Shown here one piece after another: positions 33,748 to 45,100 of a stretch of DNA of 64,000 nt. The notes below the pieces were generated by a model. That model worked only from the letters and a program-made list of their open reading frames with translations. It was not told the origin of the DNA and made no database searches. The first letter of the stretch is position 1; every line of letters begins with the position of its first letter. Both the position numbers and the translations under genes were made by a program. The DNA comes from Corynespora cassiicola (taxonomy: Eukaryota > Ascomycota > Dothideomycetes > Pleosporales > Corynesporascaceae). The DNA is taken from positions 1-64,000 of the forward strand of contig JAEUWY010000006.1 of the NCBI GenBank assembly GCA_022059125.1, read 5' to 3'.

Positions 33748-35719
33748 TGTGAGGGTGGGAGTCGGGGCCGATTCGAAGCGGTGTGTAGAAGAAGGCGTCG
33801 GGCAGGGGCAATGGAGGTTTCTGGCCAGCCGTCTCCGGCTATTGGTGGTCTCAGAGATGCCAACGGAAAAGCAGTATCATCAACCTGAGACAGATGGCGA
33901 GATGGAAGAGTTTACATGTAATCCGCTGAGGGGGGATTCAGTCGGCACAAACGATAGGGCCGCGGAGGACACTAGTCCATGTATGGCAAGGTGTGCAGCT
34001 GGCCAACAATCAGACTAGATGTTTGGTGGGTTCCCTCTCGACGGATCCATCAGCACAAGGTGGCACGGAAGGGGCGGACACGAGGCGCAGCCGGGCCGCG
34101 GGGTCAGCAAGAAGCTGGCAGGGCGGGCGAGGACTGAAGTCAAAGTAAAGTTTTGATGGCGCGATGCCAGGACCAGATGGCAGAGGATGAGGCACAGATA
34201 TCTCCGATGTCTGTGGAACCATGGAGGCGCAAGCTATTGAGGCGTGGGGCGGCGAACAAGCAAGCAAAACGCGGGGAGGCGATCACATCGTGGCATAGGG
34301 CCGAGACGTGTATCGCGATGCGGCGACGCGGCGATGCGGCCATGGGACGACGAGTCGAGTCTCGCAAGGCAATGGGGGAGATGGACCCAATGGAGCATGC
34401 GACCGGGCGGCGAGCCTCTGTTCCTGGGCAGGCGGCAGTCGAAGAACGCAATCTGGCGACAGCGGATTCATTGGGCGACGTAGGGCTGTGGGCGGCCATG
34501 GGCACGAAACAGTAGCGGTGGGTCGTCCCGGGATCCTTCTGGCGTTATGCGCGACATGGGCAGCGGCGCGACGACGACGTCCAAGAAACGGATCCACGCA
34601 AGGCTCATTTGCGCATTTGCTCATTTGCGCCCCTTTCTTGTGCAGGCTGGAAGCCGTCGCGAAGGCTTCGAGACGCGGATTCATCTGTCTGCGACTGGAG
34701 CCAGCGGACGGGCGGGGGGGCCAATGACAGGCGACGTGTATGACAGACAGGCTGGATCGGCACGCCACTGGGCAGCCCGGCGGGGACGGCGAGGACGAAG
34801 AAGCAAGTTGTGCAGATGCAAAAGTCGATATCGTCGACGATTGCGGTCCGCGGGCGGGCGGCCGTGGTTGGGTTTCAGGGCGACGACTGGCGACGGCTGG
34901 CAGTGGATGGGAAGAGAGGGCGTGCCATGCCGGGCGGGCGCCCTAACTGGGCTGGGAGCGCCCCTGACGGCCGGGGCCTGCAAATTCCACGTCCACGTCC
35001 ACGTCTTCGTCTGCGTCGCCGGCGCTGGAGAGCCTCTGCGCTTCCTCTCATTCTTTCTCTCAGCCCTCTTGCGCCGCCTGCAACGCCCCGCCAGCCAATT
35101 GCCGTTGCCTGTGCCCTCCTGGCCCTCCCGGCCCTCCCACCTGGCGTGACGCCCGCACCCCCTCACCACCCTCTCTGCCACCCTCTCTGCCACCCTCTGC
35201 CCTCCTCCACCGTGTCCTGGCGGCGCCTTCGTTCTGCTCCCCGTCCCATTCCTCGCCCACGCTGCATGTGCATGCGCATGTGCATGGGTTCCTCTGCGAC
35301 TAGCTGCCCGCTTGCCCTGCAGTAGCACATCCTGTCCCCTGGCTCCGCTGCAACCCTCCGAGCCCGCAGCCGGCATTGCAATTTCGCTGCCCCGGCCTGG
35401 CCCTCCACCAGCCATTCACCGCGCTGCACCGCGCTGCTGGCCCTCGAACGCGTCTGATCAAGTAGGACCAACTCCGGCGCAGCTTCACCCCTTCAATCTC
35501 TCGCGGCATCCAAGCTTCTGAGCTCCACCCCCAGCGCCCCGTTGTTCGACATTGCTCGTCGCTGCTGCTCGTCGCACCCCCCCAGAGGGCAACTTTCTCG
35601 CCCGGAGCCCGACCACCGTCCAGAGCGCTCTCTTCCTTTTCCCGCCCCCTAAGATTACCCGCGCGCGCAATTCCCCGTCGCCGTCTGCTAGATAACGTGA
35701 CGCTGCCCGCCCGCCCACC
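33748..35719. promoter_or_regulatory. Long divergent interval, P450 / septin (left copy)
   Basis: Nearly 2 kb of GC-rich sequence between opposed start codons. Contains a ~13-bp tandem (CCACCCTCTCTG units, ~35160-35200) and a near-palindrome of GCATG units (~35266-35290). ORFs up to 244 codons occur on both strands at once, a GC-bias effect; none is supported as a gene. Likely holds both promoters and a long septin leader. Confidence 0.5.
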
Positions 35720-37626
35720 ATGGCCTCCCATCCTCCACCCGACGCCTCTCCCGACCCAGCTGCCTCTGCCTCTGCCTCTGCCTCTGCCTCTGCTGCTCAG
35801 ACGCCCCGGCCCTCCAACGACCAGCAGCCCCCCGGACCCCGCCGCACCAGCTTCAACTTCCTCCGCCGCAAGAGCTCCAGCGAGAACCGCGCCCAGCGCA
35901 GCGTGTCCGGCGGCAAGATGAGCAAGAAGCAGCGTGCGCTTGCCCAGGAGGAGGCCCTCCGCAAGCAGCGGGAGGCCGCCATGCTCCCCCGCCAGCCCCC
36001 GCGCCTGCCCTCGCACTCTGCCCTCCCGCAGATCGAGACGTTTGGCGGCGAGGATGCCCGCCCCGACTCGGTCGCCATCGTGTCCAACAAGGCCGGCCAC
36101 TACAGCCAGTCCTACGCCCACGCCCACGCCCCCCAGCCCACCCACAACTTCAGCCGCCCGTCCGGCGAGTACAAGATGGCGCCCGTCAACCCAGGCCCCG
36201 CCCCGCCGCTGCCCACCGAGCCCTCGTACATGAACTACGACCCTTACCCGCGCACCGAGAGCATGACGCACCGCGGCCGCTACAGCTACGCCAGCAGCGC
36301 CGTCAGCTCCGTCAACAGCCCCCGCCGCGTGCGCAGGAGGAAGGATCCCACTCCCTTCAAGTAAGATGGCTTCCTCCCGCTCCCTGTCCTGCCCTTCTCT
36401 AACAGACCCCCCCCAGCATTCTCGTCATTGGCTCCAAGAGCTCCGGCAAGTCGTGCTTCATCGACTTCCTCAAGACCGCCCTGGCCCTGCCAGCCAAGAA
36501 GCGCCCGCACACTCCCTCTCCGCCCACGTCATCGCATGCCTCTGACTCGCCTTTTACCTCGTCCTACCTCGAGACCGAGGTTGACGGCGAACGCGTCGGC
36601 GTCACGCTCTGGGACTCGCAGGGCTTGGAGAAGGCCATTGTCGATTTCCAGCTCCCCGTCATTACCACCTTCCTCGAGTCCAAGTTTGAGGAGACATTTT
36701 CCGAGGAGCAAAAGGTGGTGCGCGCCCCCGGCGTCCGTGACACCCACATTCACTGCGTCTTCTTGGTCTTGGACCCCGCCCGTCTCGATGGCAACATGGC
36801 CGATGCGCGCCGCCGGGCGAACAAGAAGGGTGTGCACCAGATGGTGAACGGACTCGACGATAGCCTTGACCTCAACGTCCTCCGCGAGCTCCAGGGCCGC
36901 ACCACCGTCATTCCCGTCATCAGCAAGGCCGACACCATCACCTCGGCACACATGCGTCACCTCAAGAAGATGGTCTGGGACACGCTCAAGCGCTCCAAGC
37001 TGGACCCATTGGAGGCCCTGAACTTGTCCGACGATGACGAAGAGGACGAAGATCGTCTTGACGAGCGTGACGAGGACGAATACGTGCAGTCGGACCGCGA
37101 GGACAAGTCGGAAATGCTCAACACCATTGTCGATCGGTCGTCGTCCGAGGCTGAGCGCTCCGACGCCTCGTCGACTTCTTCAAACCCCAAGTCGCCGCCG
37201 ACATCTCCCCCGAGTGCGAGGCGCAGCCACACGCGCAAGCCGTCTGCCATGTCTGCGTCCATTCACAACGAGGAGTCGGAGCTCCCCTACCTGCCCCTCA
37301 GCATCATCTCCCCCGATCCGTACGAGCCTGACATAATCGGACGCAAATTCCCCTGGGGATTTGCCGATCCCTACAACGCCGAGCACTGCGACTTTGTCAG
37401 GCTGCGCGAGAGCGTCTTCAGCGAATGGCGCGCCGAGCTGCGCGAGGCGAGTCGCGAACAGTGGTACGAGGCGTGGAGGACCAACCGCCTCCAAAAGGGT
37501 AATACTCAACGAAGAATTGCAACGTCAGACGGTCTTGCGAACAAGCAACTTACAGTACCCAGCATGAATGGCCGTGCCTCGAGCGCCGGAAGCCGCGAGT
37601 ACCGGAATCGTAGCGCCGGCTACTAG
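35720..37626 (+). CDS. aspE: Septin, AspE-like (left copy)
   Basis: Filament-forming GTP-binding protein of the cell cortex. Two exons (35720-36360, 36417-37626; 56-bp intron) give 616 residues. A long disordered N terminus starts with an Ala-Ser repeat encoded by GCCTCT units (~35762-35795). The septin G domain has P-loop GSKSSGKS (219-226), DSQG as G3 (280-283), and SKAD as G4 (383-386). A strongly acidic insert (DDDEEDEDRLDERDEDEY) and a Ser-rich stretch interrupt the domain before the conserved KFPWGFADPYNAEHCDF and REASREQWYEAWRTNRL end. No C-terminal coiled coil is present. That combination fits the AspE group restricted to filamentous fungi rather than Cdc3/10/11/12 types. The whole gene and promoter exist again at 59362-61268. 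Confidence 0.88.
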
Positions 37627-39406
37627 CCGAGTGACAGATCGGAACACCCACTTCGTGAAACGGCCGGCCATGTAACCTGAACTCTAAGGCATCCATCGCC
37701 TGCTGGACCGCCCCCTGGGACAAACCTTCTTTTGTGGCCTTGGGTCGCACACTGTGTCCCTGCACCACGGCCCACTGCACGCCTGCGATACTTGGTCTTC
37801 ATTTCGATTCGACATACTGGACAGTTTGTAATTCGGCACCACGTCAACCTCGACTGCGAATCATACCCGCCCCATTAGATTCTTTCCATGTATCCCTCTT
37901 CTTTTTTCTTTGAAACTCCCACACTCATACCCAGAACCTCTTCTCCTATGTTCAAAGCACCCACAAAAATCTCTTCTTCTCGCCGGACATGTACGCACGC
38001 ATGCATCTAGCATGCAGCACGCGAGCATTCCCGGTACACCATCTTGTTCTACTACATTTGCATCTGTTCTCTCGTCCGAGTGCGCATACCCCTTTTTCCT
38101 CGGTTCTAGTTCTCCAATTTGATGTCTTAACGCCCCACCACAACCCCCCACTTTGCAAGTTACCGGATGGCTTCACATACCACGTCCACCACCACAAACA
38201 TACAGCACAGGTCAATGCACCCTCTTCGGCGCTAGCGGTCGGTCTGCGGGAAATCAAATTACCTCCTCTTTTTCTTCTTCTTTTCTCTCTGATTTGTCTT
38301 TTTTGGGTGGGCGGATGGAAATGAGATGTTTTATATCATACCTGACTAGCTACCTACCTACTCTACGTACGCTGAGCGTAATTCGCCGTATGGCTCTTTG
38401 GACTTTGCTTGCTAGCGTGCAAGTAGGCTCAATCAACAAGTAAATGGATCCCCTTTTTGGTGCTTCTAGTCCTTTTTTCGAGGCTGGGGTGCTGTGGCCC
38501 TTTTATCCCGTGTTCTTTCTGCGTTTGCGTGTGATGAGAGTACTATGGGGAAAGAGGGAGTGTTTAGATGAGCATGCAGTTGTTATGTGTGGGTACATGG
38601 TTATTCCAAAAGATGATTGGTTTGCCATGTATCTTTGAAGAGTCTGGTGCCATGTAAAGGTTGTCGTACGGCAACAACACCCACCATCCCACCATCTACC
38701 CCTCATTTTGTTTTGTTTTCCTTTTTCTCAACCCTCCTCAGCCCTGTACCAGTGTTCCCAGCCTAGACGCGCTCGCTCCAAGCTCAGCCACAGCCACGCA
38801 CGCACCCCCATCCCATCACATCCCCAAACCCTCCAATCCAATCCAATCCAATCCAAAACCCTAGCCATGCAGTCGCCAATCTATTCTTATCGCTACGCGG
38901 CGCGGCAGAGCGGGGCGTGGCGGGGCGCATGATCTGCATGCACCATCCATCCACCCGCCCGCTGCATTCCTTTCGCGTACACTTTTTTTGCTCTCGTTTC
39001 TTTTCGAATCTTTTGCATCTTTTTTCTTTTGCTTCCTTTCAGCTGCCGCGGAAAAGAAAAGTTGGGTGGGTCGGCGGGGGCTTTGCTGGTTTCAAATGAC
39101 TGTTGCTTTTTGCTTTTGCTTTTCTGAGAAGCGCAGGGATGGGGTGGGAGGTTACATTCCGGGAGAAGGGGTAAGGGTAAGGGTAAGGGTAAGGGGAGGG
39201 TATGGCTTTGTTTTTCTTTGTTTCTTTGTTGTTTTGGGGAGTGAGAGGGAAGTGGGGTTGCTTTGTTAGAGCCGGGGCGGTTCAACGGTTGGTTGGTGGA
39301 GTGGGGCGGGTGTGGGGAGGGGGATGTATGAGGAGTTTAGGTGGCGGTGTTGGTTTTGCGGGGAGTTTGGGGGCGGAATGAGGATGCTGTGTGGCGGTGT
39401 TTATAT
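37627..39406. other. Intergenic between convergent genes, with simple repeats
   Basis: 1.8 kb between the septin stop and the next stop on the opposite strand. Contains five TCCAA units (~38832-38856), several T-rich tracts and the GGGTAA tandem listed separately. Short ORFs only; no gene supported. Confidence 0.55.
39168..39196 (+). repeat. Four GGGTAA repeats, G-quadruplex-type motif (left arm)
   Basis: Five G3-4 runs separated by TAA, a textbook quadruplex pattern on the plus strand, 217 bp from the inner end of the repeat arm. The unit GGGTAA is not a rotation of the usual fungal telomere unit TTAGGG or its complement CCCTAA, so it is not a canonical interstitial telomere. Confidence 0.85.
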
Positions 39407-41761
39407 TTAATTCGAGACATCTGACCTGCCTCCGGAGATGATGCCATTGGAATGAAGCGGGCGCTGTTGCTCCTGTATTCTGTTGGGGATCTGGGGAACC
39501 GGGGGCACGTCTGCGTGCCCGGTCCCCGGGCGATTGATGTGATCTTGAGGTCTTCCATGCGAGTCGCGGGGCCCTGAAACAAAGCTCATGGGCCGTTCAA
39601 AGCTATAGCGCGTCTCTTCTTCTGTCATTGGAGGCACAGCTGGTGCTTTGGGGATCTCAGGGGCGGGAGCGGACGTGGGCGCAGACGCGGGTTGCTGTGC
39701 CCCTTTCCTTGCTTCTGCGGGTTGATCGGTGGGAACCCGCAGCGGCTGGCCCCGTTCGTCCTGGACACCCTTGACAATGCCGTCGTGGTCGGCATAGAGA
39801 TCAAAGTGGTCGTCGGCTGCGGTGGCTCCGTTGACGGTCCGTTGCTCGACCTGCACGGCCGGCTCCTCGACAATCTGCTCCGACAGGGGGGAGACCTTGG
39901 CGGAGGGTACCTGTTGACGGTTCCTGCTTGACGGGCGCGACCGGCCCTGGCTCGATGCCGGAGAAATGGGCGTGCCGTCGGCCGGAACCATGGACGATAT
40001 CACTGACAGCAGCGACTGCGAGCGCCGGTTGGCACTCAGCCGCTCCGACTCCGACATGGGCTGCTGGAGCGAGTCCTGGCTGGACACGGATTGCGACGGA
40101 TGGTCCTGGGGAGGGGTGTTGTAGACGGTAATCTTGGACGGACGCGCTGGGACCTCTACGCCGTCCAGTTTTTCGTCGTGTTGCTGCACGGCTGGGGGTA
40201 GCTGGGGCACGGGCGGGATGGCGGAGGCGGATTCGTCGGGCCTATCGCCCAGCTGGCTGCCATCCGACTGCGAGGGTGCTGCGATGCTGTCCTGGTCCCA
40301 TGATTCAAAGGATGAGTGCGAGGGCACATACTCGACGGCGTGGACGACCTGGTAAGGTGAGGTCGCTGGGCGATGCTTCGTGGCGACGGGGCGTGGTGGC
40401 GCAGTCCCGTTCTCACCTGCATGCGGGGTCCGTGCTGGCGCGACTCCGCCTGGCCCAGCCTCAGACGATGCCTTCTGGGCGCCCTTGACCTCGATCGACT
40501 TGACCTTTTCGTGCTTGGGCGCCTGTGGGTTCGATGGCCCGGCAGTTATTTTTGTGTCCCCAGGCTGCTTGTCCTCTGCCTTGGACGATACCGGCGACAC
40601 GTCACCCGCGCCAATCAGCTCAGTCTCGTACGCCGGCCGAGTGTCTGCATGGCCGCCCGCGCGGCTGTCTGCTGCTGTCTGCGCGTCGCCGTCGGGCCCA
40701 ACGGTAAGCTTTGCGGGAGGAAACATGGGGCTTACGTCGCCCATTGTGTACGAAGGCGTCTGGCTCAAGTAGTCTTGACCCACTTGAGATGGCTTGAGGC
40801 CGCTCTCGCCCCCATCTTTTTCTGGCCCCACGAACATCATGACTGGCGATACATCTCCGCCTTCCGCAACAACGGGGGCCCCAGCCTCAGCGCCATGACG
40901 TAATTCGTCCGACCTGGACTGGGGAGGAATCGGGTCATGGTTTAGTTGTGGCGGACGATCATCGTCGTCGTGCACGTCTACGTCCACGTCTGCCTTCGCG
41001 GCTGAACCGGCGTTTGCGTCTGGAGCAACATCGCCTTTGCGCTGCACTTCACTGCTAGCCCGCTCCTCAATGACGGGTGAGTCCTGCAATCTGGAAGCCT
41101 CGCGCGGTGTCCTCTTGGCTCCTACGACATTGACGCTGTCCGTCGTCGTCGTCGTCGACGTCGTCGTCGTCGGCGGCGGCGAGTTTCTAATCACGCTCTG
41201 CAGTACCTGATGGCTTCTACCTTCCTCGCTCCTCCGCCCCCTCTGCTCCTCAATATCGTCCGGAATCTTCGGTACGGGGGGCACTTCGCCCTCTTTATCA
41301 ATAGGGAAGAGAGAAAATGCGCTCTTGGCCGGCGAAGGGAGGACCCCAAGGCGCTCAGGCGGCGACAATCCAGTACTAGCCTGCTGCGTACCCACGCGCG
41401 GGGACTCGGGCACAGGACCGATATTCCAAGAATCCGGTGCGTGAAAGGACTGAGATTGAGATCGACTGCGATTGCCCTCTGCAGGCGGCGTCTCTCTCGG
41501 TGGCGTGCCCCTCGGCGTGCCGAAATCGTAATGGTTGCTGGGCAGCACGATGCTGTTCGGCCTTGACCTCGACCGGCTGGAGCGGTGGAACGGCGACGAG
41601 AACCTGCGCCTCCTCTTCTCCTCCTTGGGGCTGTCCGTGTCCCTCGACATCTTGGTATCCGTCGACATCCGGGGTCCCTTGTCGGGCGTCGTGATGAACT
41701 CGGGTTCCTCGGATGGTTCGCGCGAGGACGACGTGTAAGAATCTGACACGGAGCGTGCGGC
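39407..41761 (-). CDS. Disordered Ser/Pro-rich protein, 5' end unresolved
   Basis: Function not recognised. The frame is open from a good acceptor (GATGTAG at 41762) to TAA at 39407, 784 codons. The first in-frame ATG is at 41668 (MSTDTKMSRDTD, 753 residues); the codon at 41749 is GTG. Composition is low-complexity: an Arg/Ser-rich segment (SSPFHRSSRSRSRPNSIVLP), a Thr run from a GTC/GTG microsatellite (41141-41181), recurring GDVSPV motifs, and two related Pro motifs (EVPPVPKIPDDIEEQ near the start, DVPPVPQIPNRIQEQ near the end). There is no catalytic motif. The frame is compatible in phase with the upstream gene through a possible 354-bp intron (42115-41762), so it may be that gene's last exon. 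Its stop codon lies inside the last seven bases of the repeat arm. Confidence 0.6.
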   Translation of the reverse strand, partial: AARSVSDSYTSSSREPSEEPEFITTPDKGPRMSTDTKMSRDTDSPKEEKRRRRFSSPFHRSSRSRSRPNSIVLPSNHYDFGTPRGTPPRETPPAEGNRSRSQSQSFHAPDSWNIGPVPESPRVGTQQASTGLSPPERLGVLPSPAKSAFSLFPIDKEGEVPPVPKIPDDIEEQRGRRSEEGRSHQVLQSVIRNSPPPTTTTSTTTTTDSVNVVGAKRTPREASRLQDSPVIEERASSEVQRKGDVAPDANAGSAAKADVDVDVHDDDDRPPQLNHDPIPPQSRSDELRHGAEAGAPVVAEGGDVSPVMMFVGPEKDGGESGLKPSQVGQDYLSQTPSYTMGDVSPMFPPAKLTVGPDGDAQTAADSRAGGHADTRPAYETELIGAGDVSPVSSKAEDKQPGDTKITAGPSNPQAPKHEKVKSIEVKGAQKASSEAGPGGVAPARTPHAGENGTAPPRPVATKHRPATSPYQVVHAVEYVPSHSSFESWDQDSIAAPSQSDGSQLGDRPDESASAIPPVPQLPPAVQQHDEKLDGVEVPARPSKITVYNTPPQDHPSQSVSSQDSLQQPMSESERLSANRRSQSLLSVISSMVPADGTPISPASSQGRSRPSSRNRQQVPSAKVSPLSEQIVEEPAVQVEQRTVNGATAADDHFDLYADHDGIVKGVQDERGQPLRVPTDQPAEARKGAQQPASAPTSAPAPEIPKAPAVPPMTEEETRYSFERPMSFVSGPRDSHGRPQDHINRPGTGHADVPPVPQIPNRIQEQQRPLHSNGIISGGRSDVSN
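41141..41181. repeat. CGT/CGG trinucleotide microsatellite inside a coding region
   Basis: GTC-type repeats that on the minus strand encode a Thr-rich tract with Pro, in the disordered protein at 39407-41761. Length polymorphism would not break the frame. Confidence 0.8.
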
Positions 41762-42103
41762 CTACATCACAAATCAACACACGTACTTATGGGTGTGGGA
41801 CAAGAGAACAGTAAGAGTTAACATTCAGATAGATTCATGAGGAAAGCTGTCATGGCCCTATTCTCACAAAAAATGTGAAGCGTACATTATGAGGGATGAA
41901 GTAGGGCCGATCGCGGAGGGGTGAAAAATGAACACAACGCCCAAAACGAGGAGCTGGAAAAACACCAAGACCGGACGCCTTCGCCAGACGATCCAACCAT
42001 CTGTCATTATCCATCTTCCCGGGCATTTGTGCGAGGTTCGTGACGTGCATTCTTGTGTCGTGGCGCGGGGGATCATAGGAAATAACATCAAACAAGAAAG
42101 GAA

Positions 42104-45100
42104 TCATTTATCTACCTTGTCGCTCTTGAACCGGCTCTTGCCTTTGGCAAACAGTCCCTTTGCACCCGTCATGCCCTTGCCTCCCAAAACACCTGCTGAA
42201 TGGAGTAGATCTTTGCCCTTGGACTGCATGTTGTGGCTGGCGGTTCTGCTGAGGAATCCAGAGTGCGAGCCCTTGAGATCGTTGACGGCGGCCGAGGACG
42301 TAGGAGTGCTCAACACTTGGGAAGCTGCCGTATTGTATTGCTCGTAGTAGGCAGGGCCTTGGTTGCTGGGGTTGGAACTGTGTTTACCAAACAGAGACAA
42401 GGAGCCGGTGTGCTTGTGACGCGCAGAGCTAGCTGCCTGTGCCACGGCCGGGGGTTGAGGATAGGACTGCACTGCGAGGTCGGGGTTGGCAGATATCGTC
42501 GAAGAGATCCAGTTGCCCAGTCCATGATCCATGTGCGCCCAGTAGTCTCGCGTCTTGTTGTATAGGCTTATGCGCTCAGAGGTAGACTTCATTGCAGCAA
42601 TGTCTCGGAATCCCAAAGGTTTCGGGTCGACCGCGGACGAAGGAACTGAGCCAGCTGCCGAACCAGGAGCTGAGGAACGATCATGTGTCGTGTCTATTAT
42701 CGGTTTTGCCTGTTCCAAAGAAGCCTCCGCCTGTTCTGCGAGCTTGGTCTGTTCAGTAGATTTGGCCGCTTCGGTCGTCTCTTCTGAACTACTCTTTTGC
42801 TGTTGGGGCGATGCGTCTGCACTCAGCCTTGGCGGCATATCCACAGCCTCTGGATTGAGAGCAGAGTTGACAACGTGAAGACCAAGAGCAGGGGATGGCT
42901 CCCTGGAGGCATTCTCATGCGAAGGACTGGCCAACTGCTTCCCCGAGTCCAATGGTTCAGGTGCAACCTTGGCGAGATCCGATTCCTTGAAGGGCTCCGG
43001 TTTGCTAGCAGCGGTGTAGCCAGGTCCAAAGTAAGTATCCGGGATAGCTTCAAAGGACTGCGTAGAAGCCACTCGTGCAACGGTAGGGGAGGACTTTTGC
43101 TCGGGGGAAGGACTATTGACGTCCTCCGCCTTGGCTCCGGCCTGAGCCTGCTCGTCTGGCGTTGCGGCGTGCGATGAGTTGGCTTCCCAGCTAAAGCGGG
43201 TGAGAATAGACGGGCGGGCCGGTCCGGAGGGTGTAGCGCCAGTTGCAGGCTCCGCCTTGCTGACTGCATGTTCAGGCGCGTGGGCACCAACGTCGCGCGA
43301 CACACGTGGGGAGGCCGAATCTCCGTCAGCCCAGTAGCTCTCATATTCACTGGGCAAGATTGAGCTCGCGCGATTGACCTCTGCGCCGGTGCCAGGCTGG
43401 AGGGACGCCCGATTGGCATCAGGAGGGGCAGCAATGGAGTTTCGAATTGAAAGAGGGCTCGGGCTAAGGCTTGCAACTATTTCCTTGCGCAAACGGTCGC
43501 TTTCCTGATCATCTGCTGATGGATCCATACTGAGTTGCGGTACAAAAGAGGGTCGCTCTGTGGCATTCCGAGGGGATGAAGGTGAGTTTGGTTCAGGGCT
43601 TCTCTGCTTCAGGGGAGGTGGAGGTGGCATTTCCTCGGACTCAGGGGTGTCCTTGGCAGGTGGTGTAGGAGGAACGGTTGAAACCGAAGATTCGGCCCTG
43701 TCCAGGTGTACAGGTCGTGACATGTAGACGTCGCCGGGTTGTTGTTCCTGCGAAGGCTTGTGGTCGTCGCGAGACTGGGACGCACCGCTCACTGAGGCTT
43801 GAATAGCCTCGCCCATGGCAGCTCCGGCAGCTTTCAACGCAGCAAGAGGCTCAGACGTGACTTGAGGCTCCGAGTCTGAAACAGGGTGCTTGGCAGTCGT
43901 CGGGGTGAGGTCAACCTCTCCAAGCGGTGACGCTTGTTGACCTTGTGCATCTGCCGGTTTGATTTCCTTGTCACCCTGCTCAGACGGAGTCTGGACTGAA
44001 GTGGCGAACGACTCCCATTGACCTGGCAATTTCGGCCTGAAACTGGCTTCCCGAGCCGCAGCCGGCCTTTCGCCCGCAGTTTTCGTGGGACTACTTGGTC
44101 TGCTATTGCCTTTGGTCGGAGATGGAGGTAGAGAGTTATTGGGGCTCCGTTCCCAGGACTGCACGCTGTTCCTCGAAGTATTGGATTGGGTGGAACCTCG
44201 TCGCGAGTGGGATACCTCTCCAAACCTGCCGGCGAGCTGCTGGACACGACCTTTGCTGGGAGACTCGGACCTTTCCCGTGGCAAGGCATCTCCAATTGGC
44301 GACGTCGAGTGGTGTGATTCCAGGAAAGCGTCTTGCGACTCCTTTTGGGCTGCGGTAAGTTCCGCCTTGTTGGGGTCCATTGCGGTAGTCGCCATGTCGG
44401 CCTCCCGAGTGGCGTATGCGGACGAAGGACCGGCCAGTCCTCCCTCAAAGTCCTCTGGGGATTCTGGGCTGAGAGCAGATAGCTGCGCCGTTTCCGGCTC
44501 GGGCAGCGATTTCTGAGGTTCCACCACGGGGGATCGGGCAGGACTGTCTCTTCCACTCGGCGTGGCAAGCGATGTGCTCGACACGTTGCGAGAGTGCGAG
44601 GGCGAGGGTTTTCGCGGGACCTGGTACGGGCCGCCAAGCATGGCAGAGGAAGTTGGCCTGGAGACGGGCGTGGTTGTGTCACTAGGCTCCTCAGCAATTG
44701 CGGGGGTGCTACCTTCGCCCGTTTGATTGCGGGTTTTCAAGGCCGACGTAGCGGAACTGGGGACGCGGCTCATTATCGGGCTGATCCCGGCAGTGCTGTT
44801 GGTATTGCTCCTGGACATGCCAGAATCCTGCTGGGTTATGGGAGTGGGCGGCACCGACCGCGAGTCATCGGTTCGTGTGAATGCTTGGTTCACGACATTG
44901 CGAAAGCCATTGTCATCGGGCGGCGACGTCACGGGCGTATAACTATCCTGAAGCTGAGTTGGCGGGCTGCTAGACCAAAAGTCATTGTCAAAGGCAGCAG
45001 ACACTCCCTCTGCCGGTTGTGAAACACGACCCTGCGCCTGCTCGGGCGCCTTTCCGCGGCTCTGTGCAGCTACGTCAAAATCAGGCAAGTATTCACTCTT

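Larger units (their letters stand above)
32988..39413 (+). repeat. Left arm of a >=6.4-kb inverted repeat
   Basis: This block is present in reverse complement at 57562-64000. Paired positions add to 96988 throughout 32988-39192; for example the septin ORF starts at 35720 and at 61268. Long translations in all frames match between the copies, and I found no substitution in the parts compared base by base (the inner ~250 bp, the intron of the septin, the P450 start and the outer 40 bp). Only eight homopolymer lengths differ, all within 39193-39363. The inner end falls at 39413, seven bases into the next gene's 3' end. The outer end is not defined, because the partner runs off the window. Confidence 0.95.

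Noticed and set aside
34681..35415. 244-codon ORF (and several overlapping ones) between P450 and septin
   Set aside because: Arg/Gly/Ala-rich frames are open on both strands at once because of high GC; no domain or splice structure supports a gene. The same applies to the mirror copy at 61573-62307.
39168..39196. GGGTAA tandem as an interstitial telomere marking a chromosome fusion
   Set aside because: GGGTAA is not a rotation of TTAGGG or of CCCTAA, only four units are present, and no subtelomeric gene family is evident next to it.
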